Below the pieces are notes generated by a model. It was given only the letters and a program-made list of their open reading frames with translations. It had not been told where the DNA came from and did no database searches. The position numbers and the translations under genes are program-made. Positions 43,768-52,455 of a stretch of 64,000 nucleotides of DNA are shown here, piece after piece. The first letter of the stretch is position 1, and each line of letters starts with the position of its first letter. Source of the stretch: Acidobacteriota bacterium. GTDB taxonomy: Bacteria; Acidobacteriota; Terriglobia; Acidiferrales; UBA7541. The stretch is taken from assembly GCA_003223245.1 (NCBI GenBank), contig QHYI01000136.1, forward strand, positions 71,851 to 135,850, given 5' to 3'.

Positions 43768-44166
43768 TCAGCCCATGGAGCTGACTTTTTGAGGCTCGAT
43801 TTTGTAGATGACGCGGACTTCGCCGGGCTGCCGATACGGATAGACGGGCTTGCCGAGATATTTTTGTGAGAGTTTGTTGATGTGATCGTCGGCGCCCTTT
43901 TCGGTGATTTCGACAACGCGCCCGCGCACTTCCAGATAGCGGTAGGGGTTTTCGGGGTCCTGTAGCGCGATGGCCACGCGGGGATCGCGGCGCATGTTTT
44001 TGTCCTTGACGCGGCCCTTTGCGGAATTGATGCGAACATGCTTGCCGTCGAAATCCACCCAAACAGGCGTGACCTGCGGGCTGCCATCTTTCATTAGCGT
44101 GCTGAGATTACCGAAGGCCTGCTTTGCGAACAGGTCGGCATACTTTGCTGGAATAACTTCACTCAT
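43768..44166 (-). CDS. PPOX-class F420-dependent oxidoreductase
   Basis: A 132-residue split-beta-barrel flavin/deazaflavin reductase. The pattern FGNLSTLMKDGSPQVTPVWV, NSAKGRVKDKNMRRDPRVAI and PYRYLEVRGRVVEIT matches the F420-dependent PPOX subgroup (TIGR03618-like). These enzymes use reduced coenzyme F420 to reduce diverse substrates. The ATG at 44166 is preceded by GGAGGG. It is the last gene of a minus-strand operon, 27 bases after CoA-transferase subunit B, whose first two genes encode F420 biosynthesis enzymes, which strengthens the F420 call. Confidence 0.9.
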   Translation of the reverse strand: MSEVIPAKYADLFAKQAFGNLSTLMKDGSPQVTPVWVDFDGKHVRINSAKGRVKDKNMRRDPRVAIALQDPENPYRYLEVRGRVVEITEKGADDHINKLSQKYLGKPVYPYRQPGEVRVIYKIEPQKVSSMG

Positions 44167-44193
44167 TTTTCCCTCCATAAGGCCAGGCAAAAC

Positions 44194-44898
44194 TCATGGC
44201 AAATGGATTTCCGGAACGCGGCCCTTTGTCTTCAGAGGCGCCCCCGTCAGCCTCTGCACTTCGTCCGGCGTCCAGCCCGGCGCAATCTCGCGTAAAACCA
44301 GGCCTTCGGGAGTGACGTCCACAACAGCGAGATCGGTAACGACCGTGTTCACGCACTCGAGGCAGGTCAGCGGATACGTGCAATTTTTGACAATTTTGGG
44401 CGCGCCGTCTTTGGTGATGTGCTCCATACAGACGATCAGTTTTTTTGCGCCAGCGGAAATATCCATCGCGCCGCCAATGCCTCCGGAGCCCTTCGCGCCA
44501 GGAATTTTCCAATTGGCCAGGTCGCCTTTTTCCGAGACTTGAAAGCCGCCGAGCACTGCGACGTCAAGATGACCGCCGCGGGTCATCAGATGGGCGTCCG
44601 CTTGATTGAAAAAGGAGGCGCCGGGAATCAGGGTGACTGGAACTTTCATGGCGTCCACCAGGTCGTAATCTTCTTCACCGGGCCTGGCGCGGCGTCCCAT
44701 GCCGAGGATTCCGTTTTCGCTGTGGAAGTAAACGGTGATTTCTTTAGGCAGATAATTGGCGATGAGATTGGGAATGCCCCAGCCCAGATTGACGTAGGCG
44801 CCGTCTGGCAATTCGAGCGCAGCGAGCTGCGCGATTTGCTCGCGAGTCAGGCGCGGTTTCTCCAGCAAGGCCTTTTCCTGAACGGTCTCAGCCGGCAT
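44194..44898 (-). CDS. scoB: 3-oxoacid CoA-transferase, subunit B
   Basis: A 234-residue beta subunit of a class I CoA-transferase. The active-site glutamate is in HSENGILGMGRR (E of SENG), followed by the glycine-rich KGSGGIGGAMD and the C-terminal LREIAPGWTPDEVQRLTGA, which fits succinyl-CoA:3-ketoacid or acetoacetyl-CoA transferases. It overlaps the end of subunit A by 11 bases, so the subunits are translationally coupled. The likely reaction moves CoA between succinyl- or acetyl-CoA and a 3-oxo acid. The start ATG at 44898 is chosen because of AAAGGA upstream; a start at 44934 is possible. Confidence 0.93.
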   Translation of the reverse strand: MPAETVQEKALLEKPRLTREQIAQLAALELPDGAYVNLGWGIPNLIANYLPKEITVYFHSENGILGMGRRARPGEEDYDLVDAMKVPVTLIPGASFFNQADAHLMTRGGHLDVAVLGGFQVSEKGDLANWKIPGAKGSGGIGGAMDISAGAKKLIVCMEHITKDGAPKIVKNCTYPLTCLECVNTVVTDLAVVDVTPEGLVLREIAPGWTPDEVQRLTGAPLKTKGRVPEIHLP

Positions 44899-45565
44899 AG
44901 TGGAGTCCTTTGGCCTGCACGATGCGATGCACAAAAATAGCAGGAGTCATCACCTGCTCTGGCTCAATCGAGCCTACTGGCACGAGCTCTTCGACTTCAG
45001 CGATTGTCGTCTTTGCGGCCATGGCCATGATGGGATTGAAATTGCGCGCCGCAAGCCGGTAAGTCAAATTGCCGAGCCCGTCGGCCTTGTGTGCTTTGAT
45101 GAAAGCAAAGTCCGCGTGAATGGGCATTTCCAAAATGCAGCGCTTGCCTTCGAGCACGCGCTCTTCTTTTCCTTCGGCGACTTCCGTGCCGACGCCGACG
45201 GTTGTGTAGAAACCCTGTAGACCCGCGGCAGCGGCGCGCATGCGTTCGCACAAGATGCCTTGTGGCACAAGGTCAAGGGTGACCTCCTTTGCCGCGAATC
45301 GCTCTTGAAAATGGTTGGCGTGCGGGCCAGGAAAGGAGGCAATCACGTGCTTGATCTGATTGTTCTTGAACATCAGGCCAAGCTCGCCGTCGCGCGTGCC
45401 GCAATTGTTGCTGATGGCAGTGATATTCTTAACCCCCTTGCGCACCAAAGCTTGGATTAAATTGTTAGGAAAGCCTGCACCCCCGAAGCCGCCAAACATG
45501 ATACGCGCACCGTCGGGAACGACGGCTACCGCTTCGTCAAGGCTGGAATACACTTTTTTCTTCAT
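44888..45565 (-). CDS. scoA: 3-oxoacid CoA-transferase, subunit A
   Basis: A 225-residue alpha subunit of the same CoA-transferase. The family loop IMFGGFGGAGFPNNLIQAL (GGFG..G.P) near residue 22 and PGPHANHFQERFAAKEVTLD are visible, as is GNLTYRLAARNFNPIMAMAA near the C-terminus. It forms the A2B2 enzyme with the downstream gene. It lies 21 bases after cofC and therefore in one operon with the F420 genes. Confidence 0.93.
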   Translation of the reverse strand: MKKKVYSSLDEAVAVVPDGARIMFGGFGGAGFPNNLIQALVRKGVKNITAISNNCGTRDGELGLMFKNNQIKHVIASFPGPHANHFQERFAAKEVTLDLVPQGILCERMRAAAAGLQGFYTTVGVGTEVAEGKEERVLEGKRCILEMPIHADFAFIKAHKADGLGNLTYRLAARNFNPIMAMAAKTTIAEVEELVPVGSIEPEQVMTPAIFVHRIVQAKGLHYAG

Positions 45566-45586
45566 TTTTCCTGCCAGTTGATTGCC

Positions 45587-46285
45587 CTAGATTGGATATT
45601 CAGCGGCAACGCTCGATTCTTTATTTCTACCGCTTCGAAACTTCTCAGCCAAACCCGTTTCACGCAGCCAGCGGCCCGTCGTGGTCGCGCCGAGGTCATA
45701 TTCCAATAAAGCGCGTAAGTCGGATTCCTCGTCGACATCCATTTCCAGGCGAGGATTGCGACGGATGAAAATTTCCGCGCGGGCGCGTTGCGCTCCTGCA
45801 ACATGTTTCGCGAAGCTGCCCTCCCCAAAATGCGACGGGAACAGCGTGGGTGGCGTACGCAGCAAGGCGTTCGTGCCGGTGCCATCCCGTGAGGGAACGA
45901 TGGCCATCGCGGGCGAGGGGCAATCGATGGTCAGCAGTTCCTCAACGTCGCTCGACCGGATTAAAGGAAGATCAATGGGAAGCCGTAACAGCGAACGAAC
46001 TCCGCGCTGCGCACAGATTCTGGAAGCGGCATCCACGGAATCGCTTTCCGAAATTTGGCGGTCCTCTCGAAGAATCTCCCAGCCATTTTCTTCGGCGATA
46101 TCCAAAGCGGGCCCGTAATTGGTAATGACGAAGACTCTTTCGGCGTGGCGCACGCCCTGCACCGCTCGAATCGTGTCTGTGAGCATAGCCTGTGCCAGTC
46201 CAAATCTTTCTTCCGGCGCAAGCGCTCCCATCAATCGCTGTTTCGCGTTTCTCAGATCTTTCACCGGCAAAAGCAGCGCACGCAT
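45587..46285 (-). CDS. cofC: 2-phospho-L-lactate (or phosphoenolpyruvate) guanylyltransferase
   Basis: A 232-residue nucleotidyltransferase that activates 2-phospholactate or PEP with GTP to make the side chain of coenzyme F420. The N-terminus LLLPVKDLRNAKQRLMGALA is the family's nucleotide-binding segment (PVK....K.RL...L), with LTDTIRAVQ and PIDLPLIRSSDVEELL (the D.P...s.d metal motif), GTNALLRTPP and a serine/phenylalanine stretch FGEGSFAKH after it. It ends 21 bases before scoA and starts 9 bases after cofH, consistent with co-transcription. Confidence 0.9.
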   Translation of the reverse strand: MRALLLPVKDLRNAKQRLMGALAPEERFGLAQAMLTDTIRAVQGVRHAERVFVITNYGPALDIAEENGWEILREDRQISESDSVDAASRICAQRGVRSLLRLPIDLPLIRSSDVEELLTIDCPSPAMAIVPSRDGTGTNALLRTPPTLFPSHFGEGSFAKHVAGAQRARAEIFIRRNPRLEMDVDEESDLRALLEYDLGATTTGRWLRETGLAEKFRSGRNKESSVAAEYPI

Positions 46286-46294
46286 AGGATTTGC

Positions 46295-47548
46295 CTAATA
46301 AGCGCCTTCTGTGTAGGCGATGTGAGCTTCGGACGGCGCAAAGCGCAACGCGGGCGGGGCCGGCGGTGGATCGTCCTCGGGCCGTTCAAACGTCCGGCGA
46401 ATTTTGTACGTGGTGGAGCGCTCCGCAGGGACACGCCCAATCTTGCGAACGTACGCGCGAAATTCTTCCGGCGAAACGTACTCGCCAAACGTCGCGCCAG
46501 CAGCTTTAGAGATATTTTCCTCCATCAGCGTTCCGCCGAAATCATTGCCACCCGCTTGCAAGCAGGCAAGGGACGTTTCGATTCCCAGCTTTACCCAGGA
46601 GACCTGCACGTTGCAAATCGCGCCGTGCAGCAGCACGCGCGAAAGCGCGTGAACCCGTAAGTGCTCGTCGCGCATAGCTCCCGGCCGCGCGCCGCCGTGC
46701 TTGTAGAGGCGCGTGTTTTGATGAATGAAGCCTAGTGGAACGAATTCGGTGAAGCCGCCCGTGCGCTTTTGTATCGAGCGCAGTAAAAGCAGGTGCCGTA
46801 CCCAATCGGCAGGCTCTTCGACGTGGCCATACATCATCGTGGACGTGGTAGGAATGCGGAGTTCGTGCGCCGTAGTGATGACTTCGACCCAGCGCGCAAC
46901 CGGCAGTTTGTTGGGGCTGAGCTGCCGGCGGATGTGGTCATCCAAGACCTCAGCAGCTGTGCCGGGGATGCTGCCGAGCCCTTCGTCTTTCATCATTTGA
47001 AGGTAATCGCGCAAGGGCAGGCCGGTCTTCAGCACGCCGTAGTCAATTTCCATTGGCGAAAACGCGTGAACATGCATGGCGGGAAGAACGCGTTTGATGG
47101 CGCGCAAGAGATCGCGGTAAAAAAAACCATCCAGATCGCGCCGCAGGCCACCTTGAATGCAGACTTCGGTCGCGCCGCAATCCCAGGCTTCCTGCGCACG
47201 GCGAACGACTTCCTCAAACGAGAGCGAGTAGGCATCTGCGGCTTGGGGCCCGCGCCCAAATCCGCAAAAGCTGCAGCCAACAAAGCAGACGTTGGTGAAG
47301 TTGATGTTGCGATTGACTACGTAGGTGACGGCTTGGCCTACAGTTTCGCGCCTCAAGTGGTCCGCTACCGCCACCAAAGCTTGCAGGTCCGCGCCTTCGG
47401 CAGTTGCCAAATGCAAGCCCTGCTCGAAAAAAAGTTCTTTGCCGCACAGAACTGCTTCGAGAGATTCGCGCGTGCCAGGCGCGCATAACGACAACGCGTT
47501 CTCCAGCGTCCCCTTTGAGATAGTTTCGTTTTTCGCTAAGAGGTTCAT
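46295..47548 (-). CDS. cofH: FO synthase subunit 2 (radical SAM)
   Basis: A 417-residue radical-SAM enzyme that joins a tyrosine-derived unit to the ribityl-uracil precursor in making the F420 chromophore FO. The cluster motif CFVGCSFCGF has Cys88, Cys92 and Cys95; family-specific blocks are PGTAAEVLDDHIRRQLSPNK, TTSTMMYGHVEEPADWVRHL and GGFTEFVPLGFIHQN, which separate CofH from the related MqnC/MqnE. The ATG at 47548 is used; the upstream frame extends but has no homology. It opens a minus-strand operon with cofC. The partner CofG and the ligases CofD and CofE are not in the window. Confidence 0.92.
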   Translation of the reverse strand: MNLLAKNETISKGTLENALSLCAPGTRESLEAVLCGKELFFEQGLHLATAEGADLQALVAVADHLRRETVGQAVTYVVNRNINFTNVCFVGCSFCGFGRGPQAADAYSLSFEEVVRRAQEAWDCGATEVCIQGGLRRDLDGFFYRDLLRAIKRVLPAMHVHAFSPMEIDYGVLKTGLPLRDYLQMMKDEGLGSIPGTAAEVLDDHIRRQLSPNKLPVARWVEVITTAHELRIPTTSTMMYGHVEEPADWVRHLLLLRSIQKRTGGFTEFVPLGFIHQNTRLYKHGGARPGAMRDEHLRVHALSRVLLHGAICNVQVSWVKLGIETSLACLQAGGNDFGGTLMEENISKAAGATFGEYVSPEEFRAYVRKIGRVPAERSTTYKIRRTFERPEDDPPPAPPALRFAPSEAHIAYTEGAY

Positions 47549-47779
47549 GATTTTACCCAGATTTTGCTTTAACTGGAGATGTCGGCTGGTTCCTTCTGTC
47601 TCCTCTCCTGTGTATGGGGCCATCCTATCAAAGCAAGGCCAACAACTGAAATCCGTAGAATCCTTGTATCCTTTTGCACGCTTGCGAAAACGAGCACGTT
47701 TTCCTGGCGTCGGATCCGAAGTTCCCGAAAGAAAAAGGAGAAGACCAGCTATCATAAGCGGCGGAAACAGGAGGCTGAA

Positions 47780-49396
47780 ATGACACGAGGAAAAGGCGCA
47801 ACGCAAGTTGCAGCTTTGGTGGTCATACTGGCGATGCTGTTCGCTGGCCGTGCGTTTGCGAATGATCAGGTGAAAACGGAAAGCGGGATCGTCGAGGGAG
47901 TGAAAGCGGCGTCGCCAGGAGTCCGCGTCTTCCGGGGAATCCCATTCGCTGCGCCGCCTATCGGGAAACTGCGCTGGAAGGCACCGCAACCCGCAAAGCA
48001 CTGGAAAGGCGTGAGCAAAGCCATCGAATTCGGGTCGCGCTGCATGCAGGCGCCGATTTTTTCGGACATGATCTTCCGCGACCTGCCAGACAGGCCCATG
48101 AGCGAGGACTGCCTGTACCTGAACGTGTGGACGCCCGCGAAATCCGCACAAGATCGCCTCGCGGTCATGGTGTGGTTTTACGGAGGCGGGTTCCAGGCTG
48201 GATCCAGTTCCGAGCCACGCTACGACGGCGAGAGCTTCGCAACGAAAGGAATCATCGTCGTCAGCGTCAATTACCGCCTGGGGGTTTTCGGGTTTCTTTC
48301 GCACCCGGCGCTGACCAAGGAATCGCGAGAGCACGCGTCAGGGAATTACGGATTGATGGACCAGATCGCGGGCTTGGGCTGGGTGAAGAAAAATATTGCA
48401 GGGTTTGGAGGGGATGCGGACAAAGTGACGATCGCGGGTGAGTCGGCGGGATCGCTCTCCGTCAGCGCGCTGATGGCGTCGCCCTTGGCCAAAGGGCTTT
48501 TTCGCGGGGCGATTGGTGAGAGCGGTGCTTTCTTTGGACGTCCACCGGCCGGATCAGCAATGCAGCCGCTCGGTGAAACCGAAAAAACAGGCGCGAAGTT
48601 TGCGGAGTCCATAGGAGCGACAACGCTTCCCGCACTGCGCGCCAAGAGCGCGGAGGACCTTCTGGGCGGGGCCCAGAAAAATCCTTCGATGCGCTTCTGG
48701 CCCACCGTGGATGGCTACGTGCTTCCGAAAGATGTGGCCACGATTTTTGCGGAAGGCCAGCAGAGCCACGTTCCGTTGCTTGCAGGGTGGAACGCGCAAG
48801 AAGCAAGCTGGGCGGTGGTATACGCAAAAGACCAGCCGACCGCGCAGACGTTCCCTGAACAACTGCACACGCGGTTCAACGATCGAGCGACGGAAATTTT
48901 GAAGCTCTATCCCGCAGCCAATGACGAGGAAGCGCGGAAATCCGCGATTGATCTGGCAAGCGATCTGTTCACGACCTACATCACTTGGGAATGGCTGGAG
49001 ATGCAGAATAAAACCGGACATGCGCCGGTCTACGGCTATGTGTTCGATCGCACGCCTCCGGCCGCGCCGGATACCAAGGTGAACGGAGTCTCTCCGAAGG
49101 AGCTTGGTGCGCGGCATGCTTGCGAGATTGAATACGTTTTTGGTGCTCTAAAATCGCAGCCGAATCCCTGGGAGCCAGTGGACTTCAAGATTTCGGATGC
49201 CATGGCTTCGTATTGGGCGAACTTTACGAAGAGCGGAGATCCAAACGGCGCAGGGCTCCCGAAATGGCCTGCTTATGACGATGGTGCAGTCCCACTCATG
49301 ATGCACTTTGCCGAGGAGATTCAGGCGATGCCGCAGCCCCACCGGGAACGATATGAATTTTGGAGCCGTGTCAGGAATCTTACTGCGGCGCACTGA
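47780..49396 (+). CDS. Secreted type-B carboxylesterase
   Basis: A 538-residue carboxylesterase/lipase with signal peptide (VAALVVILAMLFAGRAFA). Type-B features are all present: RVFRGIPFAAPPIGKLRW, the SEDCLYLNVWTP signature, WFYGGGFQAGS oxyanion segment, and the nucleophile elbow GESAGS with Ser222, followed by the later Glu/His region (ARHACEIEYVFG). Substrate unknown; it hydrolyses carboxylic esters. AGGAGG sits six bases before the ATG at 47780. It is divergent from cofH with 231 bases between the starts. Confidence 0.94.
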   Translation: MTRGKGATQVAALVVILAMLFAGRAFANDQVKTESGIVEGVKAASPGVRVFRGIPFAAPPIGKLRWKAPQPAKHWKGVSKAIEFGSRCMQAPIFSDMIFRDLPDRPMSEDCLYLNVWTPAKSAQDRLAVMVWFYGGGFQAGSSSEPRYDGESFATKGIIVVSVNYRLGVFGFLSHPALTKESREHASGNYGLMDQIAGLGWVKKNIAGFGGDADKVTIAGESAGSLSVSALMASPLAKGLFRGAIGESGAFFGRPPAGSAMQPLGETEKTGAKFAESIGATTLPALRAKSAEDLLGGAQKNPSMRFWPTVDGYVLPKDVATIFAEGQQSHVPLLAGWNAQEASWAVVYAKDQPTAQTFPEQLHTRFNDRATEILKLYPAANDEEARKSAIDLASDLFTTYITWEWLEMQNKTGHAPVYGYVFDRTPPAAPDTKVNGVSPKELGARHACEIEYVFGALKSQPNPWEPVDFKISDAMASYWANFTKSGDPNGAGLPKWPAYDDGAVPLMMHFAEEIQAMPQPHRERYEFWSRVRNLTAAH

Positions 49397-49470
49397 AAAC
49401 GGTTGTGATTTGGCGCCCAAAACCATCTTGGCTACGGCTATGGCGCCTAAGCTAACATGCTTTTGTCTTT

Positions 49471-50106
49471 ATGAAACACCAAAGATTGATGGTTCTTATT
49501 GGCGTTGTGCTTCTTGGCCTGGCCTTCTTTATTGCCATTTCCGTCTTGCATGACGGGCTAAGCGCCAGAGCGAAACCGACGCGGCTGGAAGAGTTTATGG
49601 CGCGCAACGCGCGCCATTTGGCGATTCCCGGAAATGCGCGGCTGATGCAGAACCCGGTGTTGGATTCGCCGGAAATCCAGCGGGAAGCGCGGCTGCATTT
49701 TGCGGATCACTGCGCGATTTGTCATGGGAACGACGGCAGCGGCGACACGCCCATCGGCAACGGTCTTTACCCCAAACCTCCCGACCTGCGGCTCCCCGCG
49801 ACGCAAGACCTGAGCGACGGCGAACTCTTTTGGATCATCGAAAACGGTGTGCGATTTACCGGTATGCCGGCGTTCTCCGACAACGGGGATCACATGGCCG
49901 GCAATCACGGCAGTGCGCAAGACAGTTGGAAGCTGGTGCATTTCATCCGGCACCTCCAGCATTTGACGTCCGCCGAACGGCTGGAGATGGAGCGATACAA
50001 TCCGAAGGGCCCGGAAGATCGCGAAGAAGAACAAGAAGAAAATGAATTTCTGAACGAAGCAACGCCCAAGGCCAAGCCGGAATCTCAAACTCACAGGAGG
50101 CCATAA
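49471..50106 (+). CDS. Membrane-anchored c-type cytochrome
   Basis: A 211-residue protein with an N-terminal membrane anchor (residues about 5-27) and one cytochrome c domain. Heme attaches at CAICH (Cys81, Cys84, His85); Met132 in FTGMPAF is the likely sixth ligand. The C-terminus is a highly charged E/K-rich tail. The TAA stop overlaps the next ATG (TAATG), with an AGGAGG in front, so a coupled pair is likely. Role: periplasmic electron transfer. Confidence 0.9.
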   Translation: MKHQRLMVLIGVVLLGLAFFIAISVLHDGLSARAKPTRLEEFMARNARHLAIPGNARLMQNPVLDSPEIQREARLHFADHCAICHGNDGSGDTPIGNGLYPKPPDLRLPATQDLSDGELFWIIENGVRFTGMPAFSDNGDHMAGNHGSAQDSWKLVHFIRHLQHLTSAERLEMERYNPKGPEDREEEQEENEFLNEATPKAKPESQTHRRP

Positions 50107-50528
50107 TGCGGCACCAGCACCCGCGAGGGGTGAGGATGGAGACAACCATGAAGATTCGATTGCTGACACTAGCGGCTGCGCTCGCTTTTGCGGGTGGCGC
50201 GGCGTTTGCGCACGGAAACAAAGTACACGTCAAAGGCACAGTGGAAAAAATCGCGCCCGACTCGCTGCAGGTGAAGACCCCGGAGGGCAAGATGGTGGAA
50301 GTGAAGCTGGCGGCTTCCACAGTTTATGTCCAACACACGCCGCCAAAACATGGCGACGCTCCGGATACCAACGAAGACAGACCCGCCAAAATGTCGGACC
50401 TTGCCGTGGGTGATGCCGTCGTGATCCACGCGACGCCGAAAGACGGAAACCTGGAGGCGGACGAGGTCAAATTTTCCCCGCGCGGTCCGAATAAACTGGC
50501 TTCGGCGGAGCCGAAACCAAAGTCTTGA
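50106..50528 (+). CDS. Periplasmic protein with a DUF5666-like beta domain
   Basis: A 140-residue protein: signal peptide (LLTLAAALAFAGGAAFAHG) followed by a small beta-barrel-like domain, VHVKGTVEKIAPDSLQVKTP, VEVKLAASTVYVQ and MSDLAVGDAVVIHATPKDG. This alternation (G.v..i....l.v....g....v......i.....a...dL..Gd.V.v.a) is typical of DUF5666/OB-like secreted domains. The AGGAGG is five bases before the ATG at 50106, which overlaps the cytochrome stop; ATGs at 50136 and 50148 give a shorter n-region. It may assist the cytochrome or bind a metal; unproven. Confidence 0.78.
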   Translation: MRHQHPRGVRMETTMKIRLLTLAAALAFAGGAAFAHGNKVHVKGTVEKIAPDSLQVKTPEGKMVEVKLAASTVYVQHTPPKHGDAPDTNEDRPAKMSDLAVGDAVVIHATPKDGNLEADEVKFSPRGPNKLASAEPKPKS

Positions 50529-50622
50529 ACAGTTGTCGAGTTTGGCGTGAAGACACGCTTACTGGCGAAGCCAGGCTCCTTAGAGGGCCTCTTCTGCGCC
50601 ATCCCTTTCTGTAGAATTTCTG

Positions 50623-51732
50623 TTAGTCAACGAGATGGCAGGAATGAGTTTTCAAGACCAGCCAGACCGGCTTGTTGGCTGCTAAATCGAGCGCGCGGAC
50701 TGCTCCGGGAGTGACGTGCACGACAAATGTTACGCCGCAATCGACGCGAGCAACGCACATCGTTCCGCGTCGTTCCAGCGAAGTGATTCGCCCATCGATG
50801 ACGTTGCGCGCGCTCAATCCATGCGGATGCTCCGAAGCCAGCAGAATATCGCCCGCGCGAATGGCAACTTGAACATGGTCGCCTATATTGGCGTGGACGA
50901 GTGGAACCTCAATTTCGCATCGACTCTCGCCGAGCCGAACGCGCATCACGCCATCCGGCTCACGAATGCCAACGACCGCGGCGTCAAGCAGATTCTCGAA
51001 GCCCACCGCCTGCGCCAGGCGCTTTCGCCGCGGCGCATCCAGCACGTCCATCGGTGTGCCGTGACTCACGACTCGGCCGTTATCGATGGCGATCACGCGC
51101 TCTCCCAGAGCATCCACTTCTTCGCGGTTGTGAGTGACGTACAAGATGGGGATGCATTTCGCGGCGTTCCAGGCCCGCAGGTCCTCTACGATCGCAGCTT
51201 TGAGCCCCGCGTCGAGACCGGTCAGCGGCTCGTCGAGCAGAAGCACGCGCGGCTCCGTGACAAGTGATCTTGCCAGGGCGGTCCTCTGTCTTTCTCCGCC
51301 GGAGATTTGCGCCGGCTTTTGATTTCGCAATCTTTCGACACGGAAGGCTGCGAGAATTTCTTTCACCTGAGTGCGTCGCTTCCGCTCTGGAATATCATTC
51401 AGTCCGTACTCGATGTTTTGTGCCACGGTGAGATGAGGGAATAGCGCGAGCGTTTGAAACACGTAAGCGATTCGGCGTTTTTGCGGAGGAACATCCTCGC
51501 GCATCGCCGAATCGAACAAAACATGTTCGCCGATCGTAATTTTTCCAGCATCCGGCCGCACCAGCCCTGAGATGCAATCCAGCAGCGTGGATTTCCCCGC
51601 GCCAGAAGGCCCAAACAAGATGCTGATGCCAGGCGGCAGTTCGACGAAAACATCGAGAACAAACGAAGCGCTTTCGCAGCGCTCTTTGCGGATGCTTGCG
51701 ACGAGCGCAGTCGGATTCACTTTGAGGTCCAT
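50623..51732 (-). CDS. modC: Molybdate ABC transporter ATP-binding protein
   Basis: About 369 residues. The ATPase half has Walker A GPSGAGKST, the signature ISGGERQRTALARSL, Walker B RVLLLDEPLTGLD and the switch histidine in LYVTHN. The C-terminal part holds a TOBE domain (residues about 290-365: GLSARNVIDGRITSLERRGT and following), typical of ModC for molybdate sensing. It drives uptake through ModB. The ATG at 51732 overlaps the end of modB by 16 bases; a GTG at 51753 is an alternative. Confidence 0.95.
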   Translation of the reverse strand: MDLKVNPTALVASIRKERCESASFVLDVFVELPPGISILFGPSGAGKSTLLDCISGLVRPDAGKITIGEHVLFDSAMREDVPPQKRRIAYVFQTLALFPHLTVAQNIEYGLNDIPERKRRTQVKEILAAFRVERLRNQKPAQISGGERQRTALARSLVTEPRVLLLDEPLTGLDAGLKAAIVEDLRAWNAAKCIPILYVTHNREEVDALGERVIAIDNGRVVSHGTPMDVLDAPRRKRLAQAVGFENLLDAAVVGIREPDGVMRVRLGESRCEIEVPLVHANIGDHVQVAIRAGDILLASEHPHGLSARNVIDGRITSLERRGTMCVARVDCGVTFVVHVTPGAVRALDLAANKPVWLVLKTHSCHLVD

Positions 51733-52397
51733 GGTGTCCACGCGGGAGTCCACACGCGGCGATTGACGGCATACACCAAACAGAGCACGGCAAACGCGGT
51801 GATGAGAAGAAGCATCGCCAGATGGTTAGCCTCGCCGTACTCGAGTGTCTGGACGCGGTCATAAATGTCGATGGAGGCCGTGCGCGTTACTCCGGCAAGG
51901 TTTCCACCGACCATGAGCACTACGCCAAATTCTCCGAGCGTGTGCGCGAAGCTCAGCACCAGAGCCGTGACGGCTCCCGGCAAGGATAAAGGCAGAATCA
52001 CGCGGCGAAACGTCCGCCATTTTCCTGCGCCCAAAACCGCCGACGCGTCGAGCAGCTTTCGGTCTATTCCTTCAAATGAAGCGATGAGGGGCTGCACGGC
52101 AAAAGGGAAGCTGTAGACGACGGAGGCAAGCACCAGGCCGGTGAAGGTGAATGCCAAGCCATGGCCAAAAAGTGCGATCCATAACTTTCCGAGCGGGCCG
52201 TGCGGTCCCATCGCAAGCAAAGCGTAGAAGCCAAGAACGGTTGGCGGAAGAACCAGGGGCAACGCGACGATGGATTCCAGCAGAAATTTTCCCTGCCAGT
52301 TCGAATAGGCCAGCCAGTAAGCGATTGGCGTCCCTATCAGCAACAAAATCGCAGCCACACACACCGCCAGTTCGAACGATAGCGCCAGCGAACTCAT
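51717..52397 (-). CDS. modB: Molybdate ABC transporter permease
   Basis: A 226-residue inner-membrane permease with about five to six helices. Family features are LPLVLPPTVLGFYALLAMG near the N-terminus and the EAA loop DASAVLGAGKWRTFRRVILP, which contacts ModC, followed by AHTLGEFGVVLMVGGNLAG. It overlaps modC by 16 bases and lies 58 bases after modA. AGGAAAC precedes the ATG. Confidence 0.95.
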   Translation of the reverse strand: MSSLALSFELAVCVAAILLLIGTPIAYWLAYSNWQGKFLLESIVALPLVLPPTVLGFYALLAMGPHGPLGKLWIALFGHGLAFTFTGLVLASVVYSFPFAVQPLIASFEGIDRKLLDASAVLGAGKWRTFRRVILPLSLPGAVTALVLSFAHTLGEFGVVLMVGGNLAGVTRTASIDIYDRVQTLEYGEANHLAMLLLITAFAVLCLVYAVNRRVWTPAWTPWTSK

Positions 52398-52455
52398 TCT
52401 TGTTTCCTAGCTTTCCCGCGCATGATCCCCTGGGCCATTCCTTGCTCCCGTGTGA

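Noticed and set aside
46295..47548. Alternative call of MqnC/MqnE (futalosine pathway) for the radical SAM gene
   Set aside because: The PGTAAEVLDD, MMYGHVEEPADWVRHL and TEFVPLGFIHQN blocks and the adjacent cofC favour CofH.
48000..48900. Possible gene antisense to the carboxylesterase
   Set aside because: The plus-strand carboxylesterase has all catalytic motifs; the opposite frames have none.
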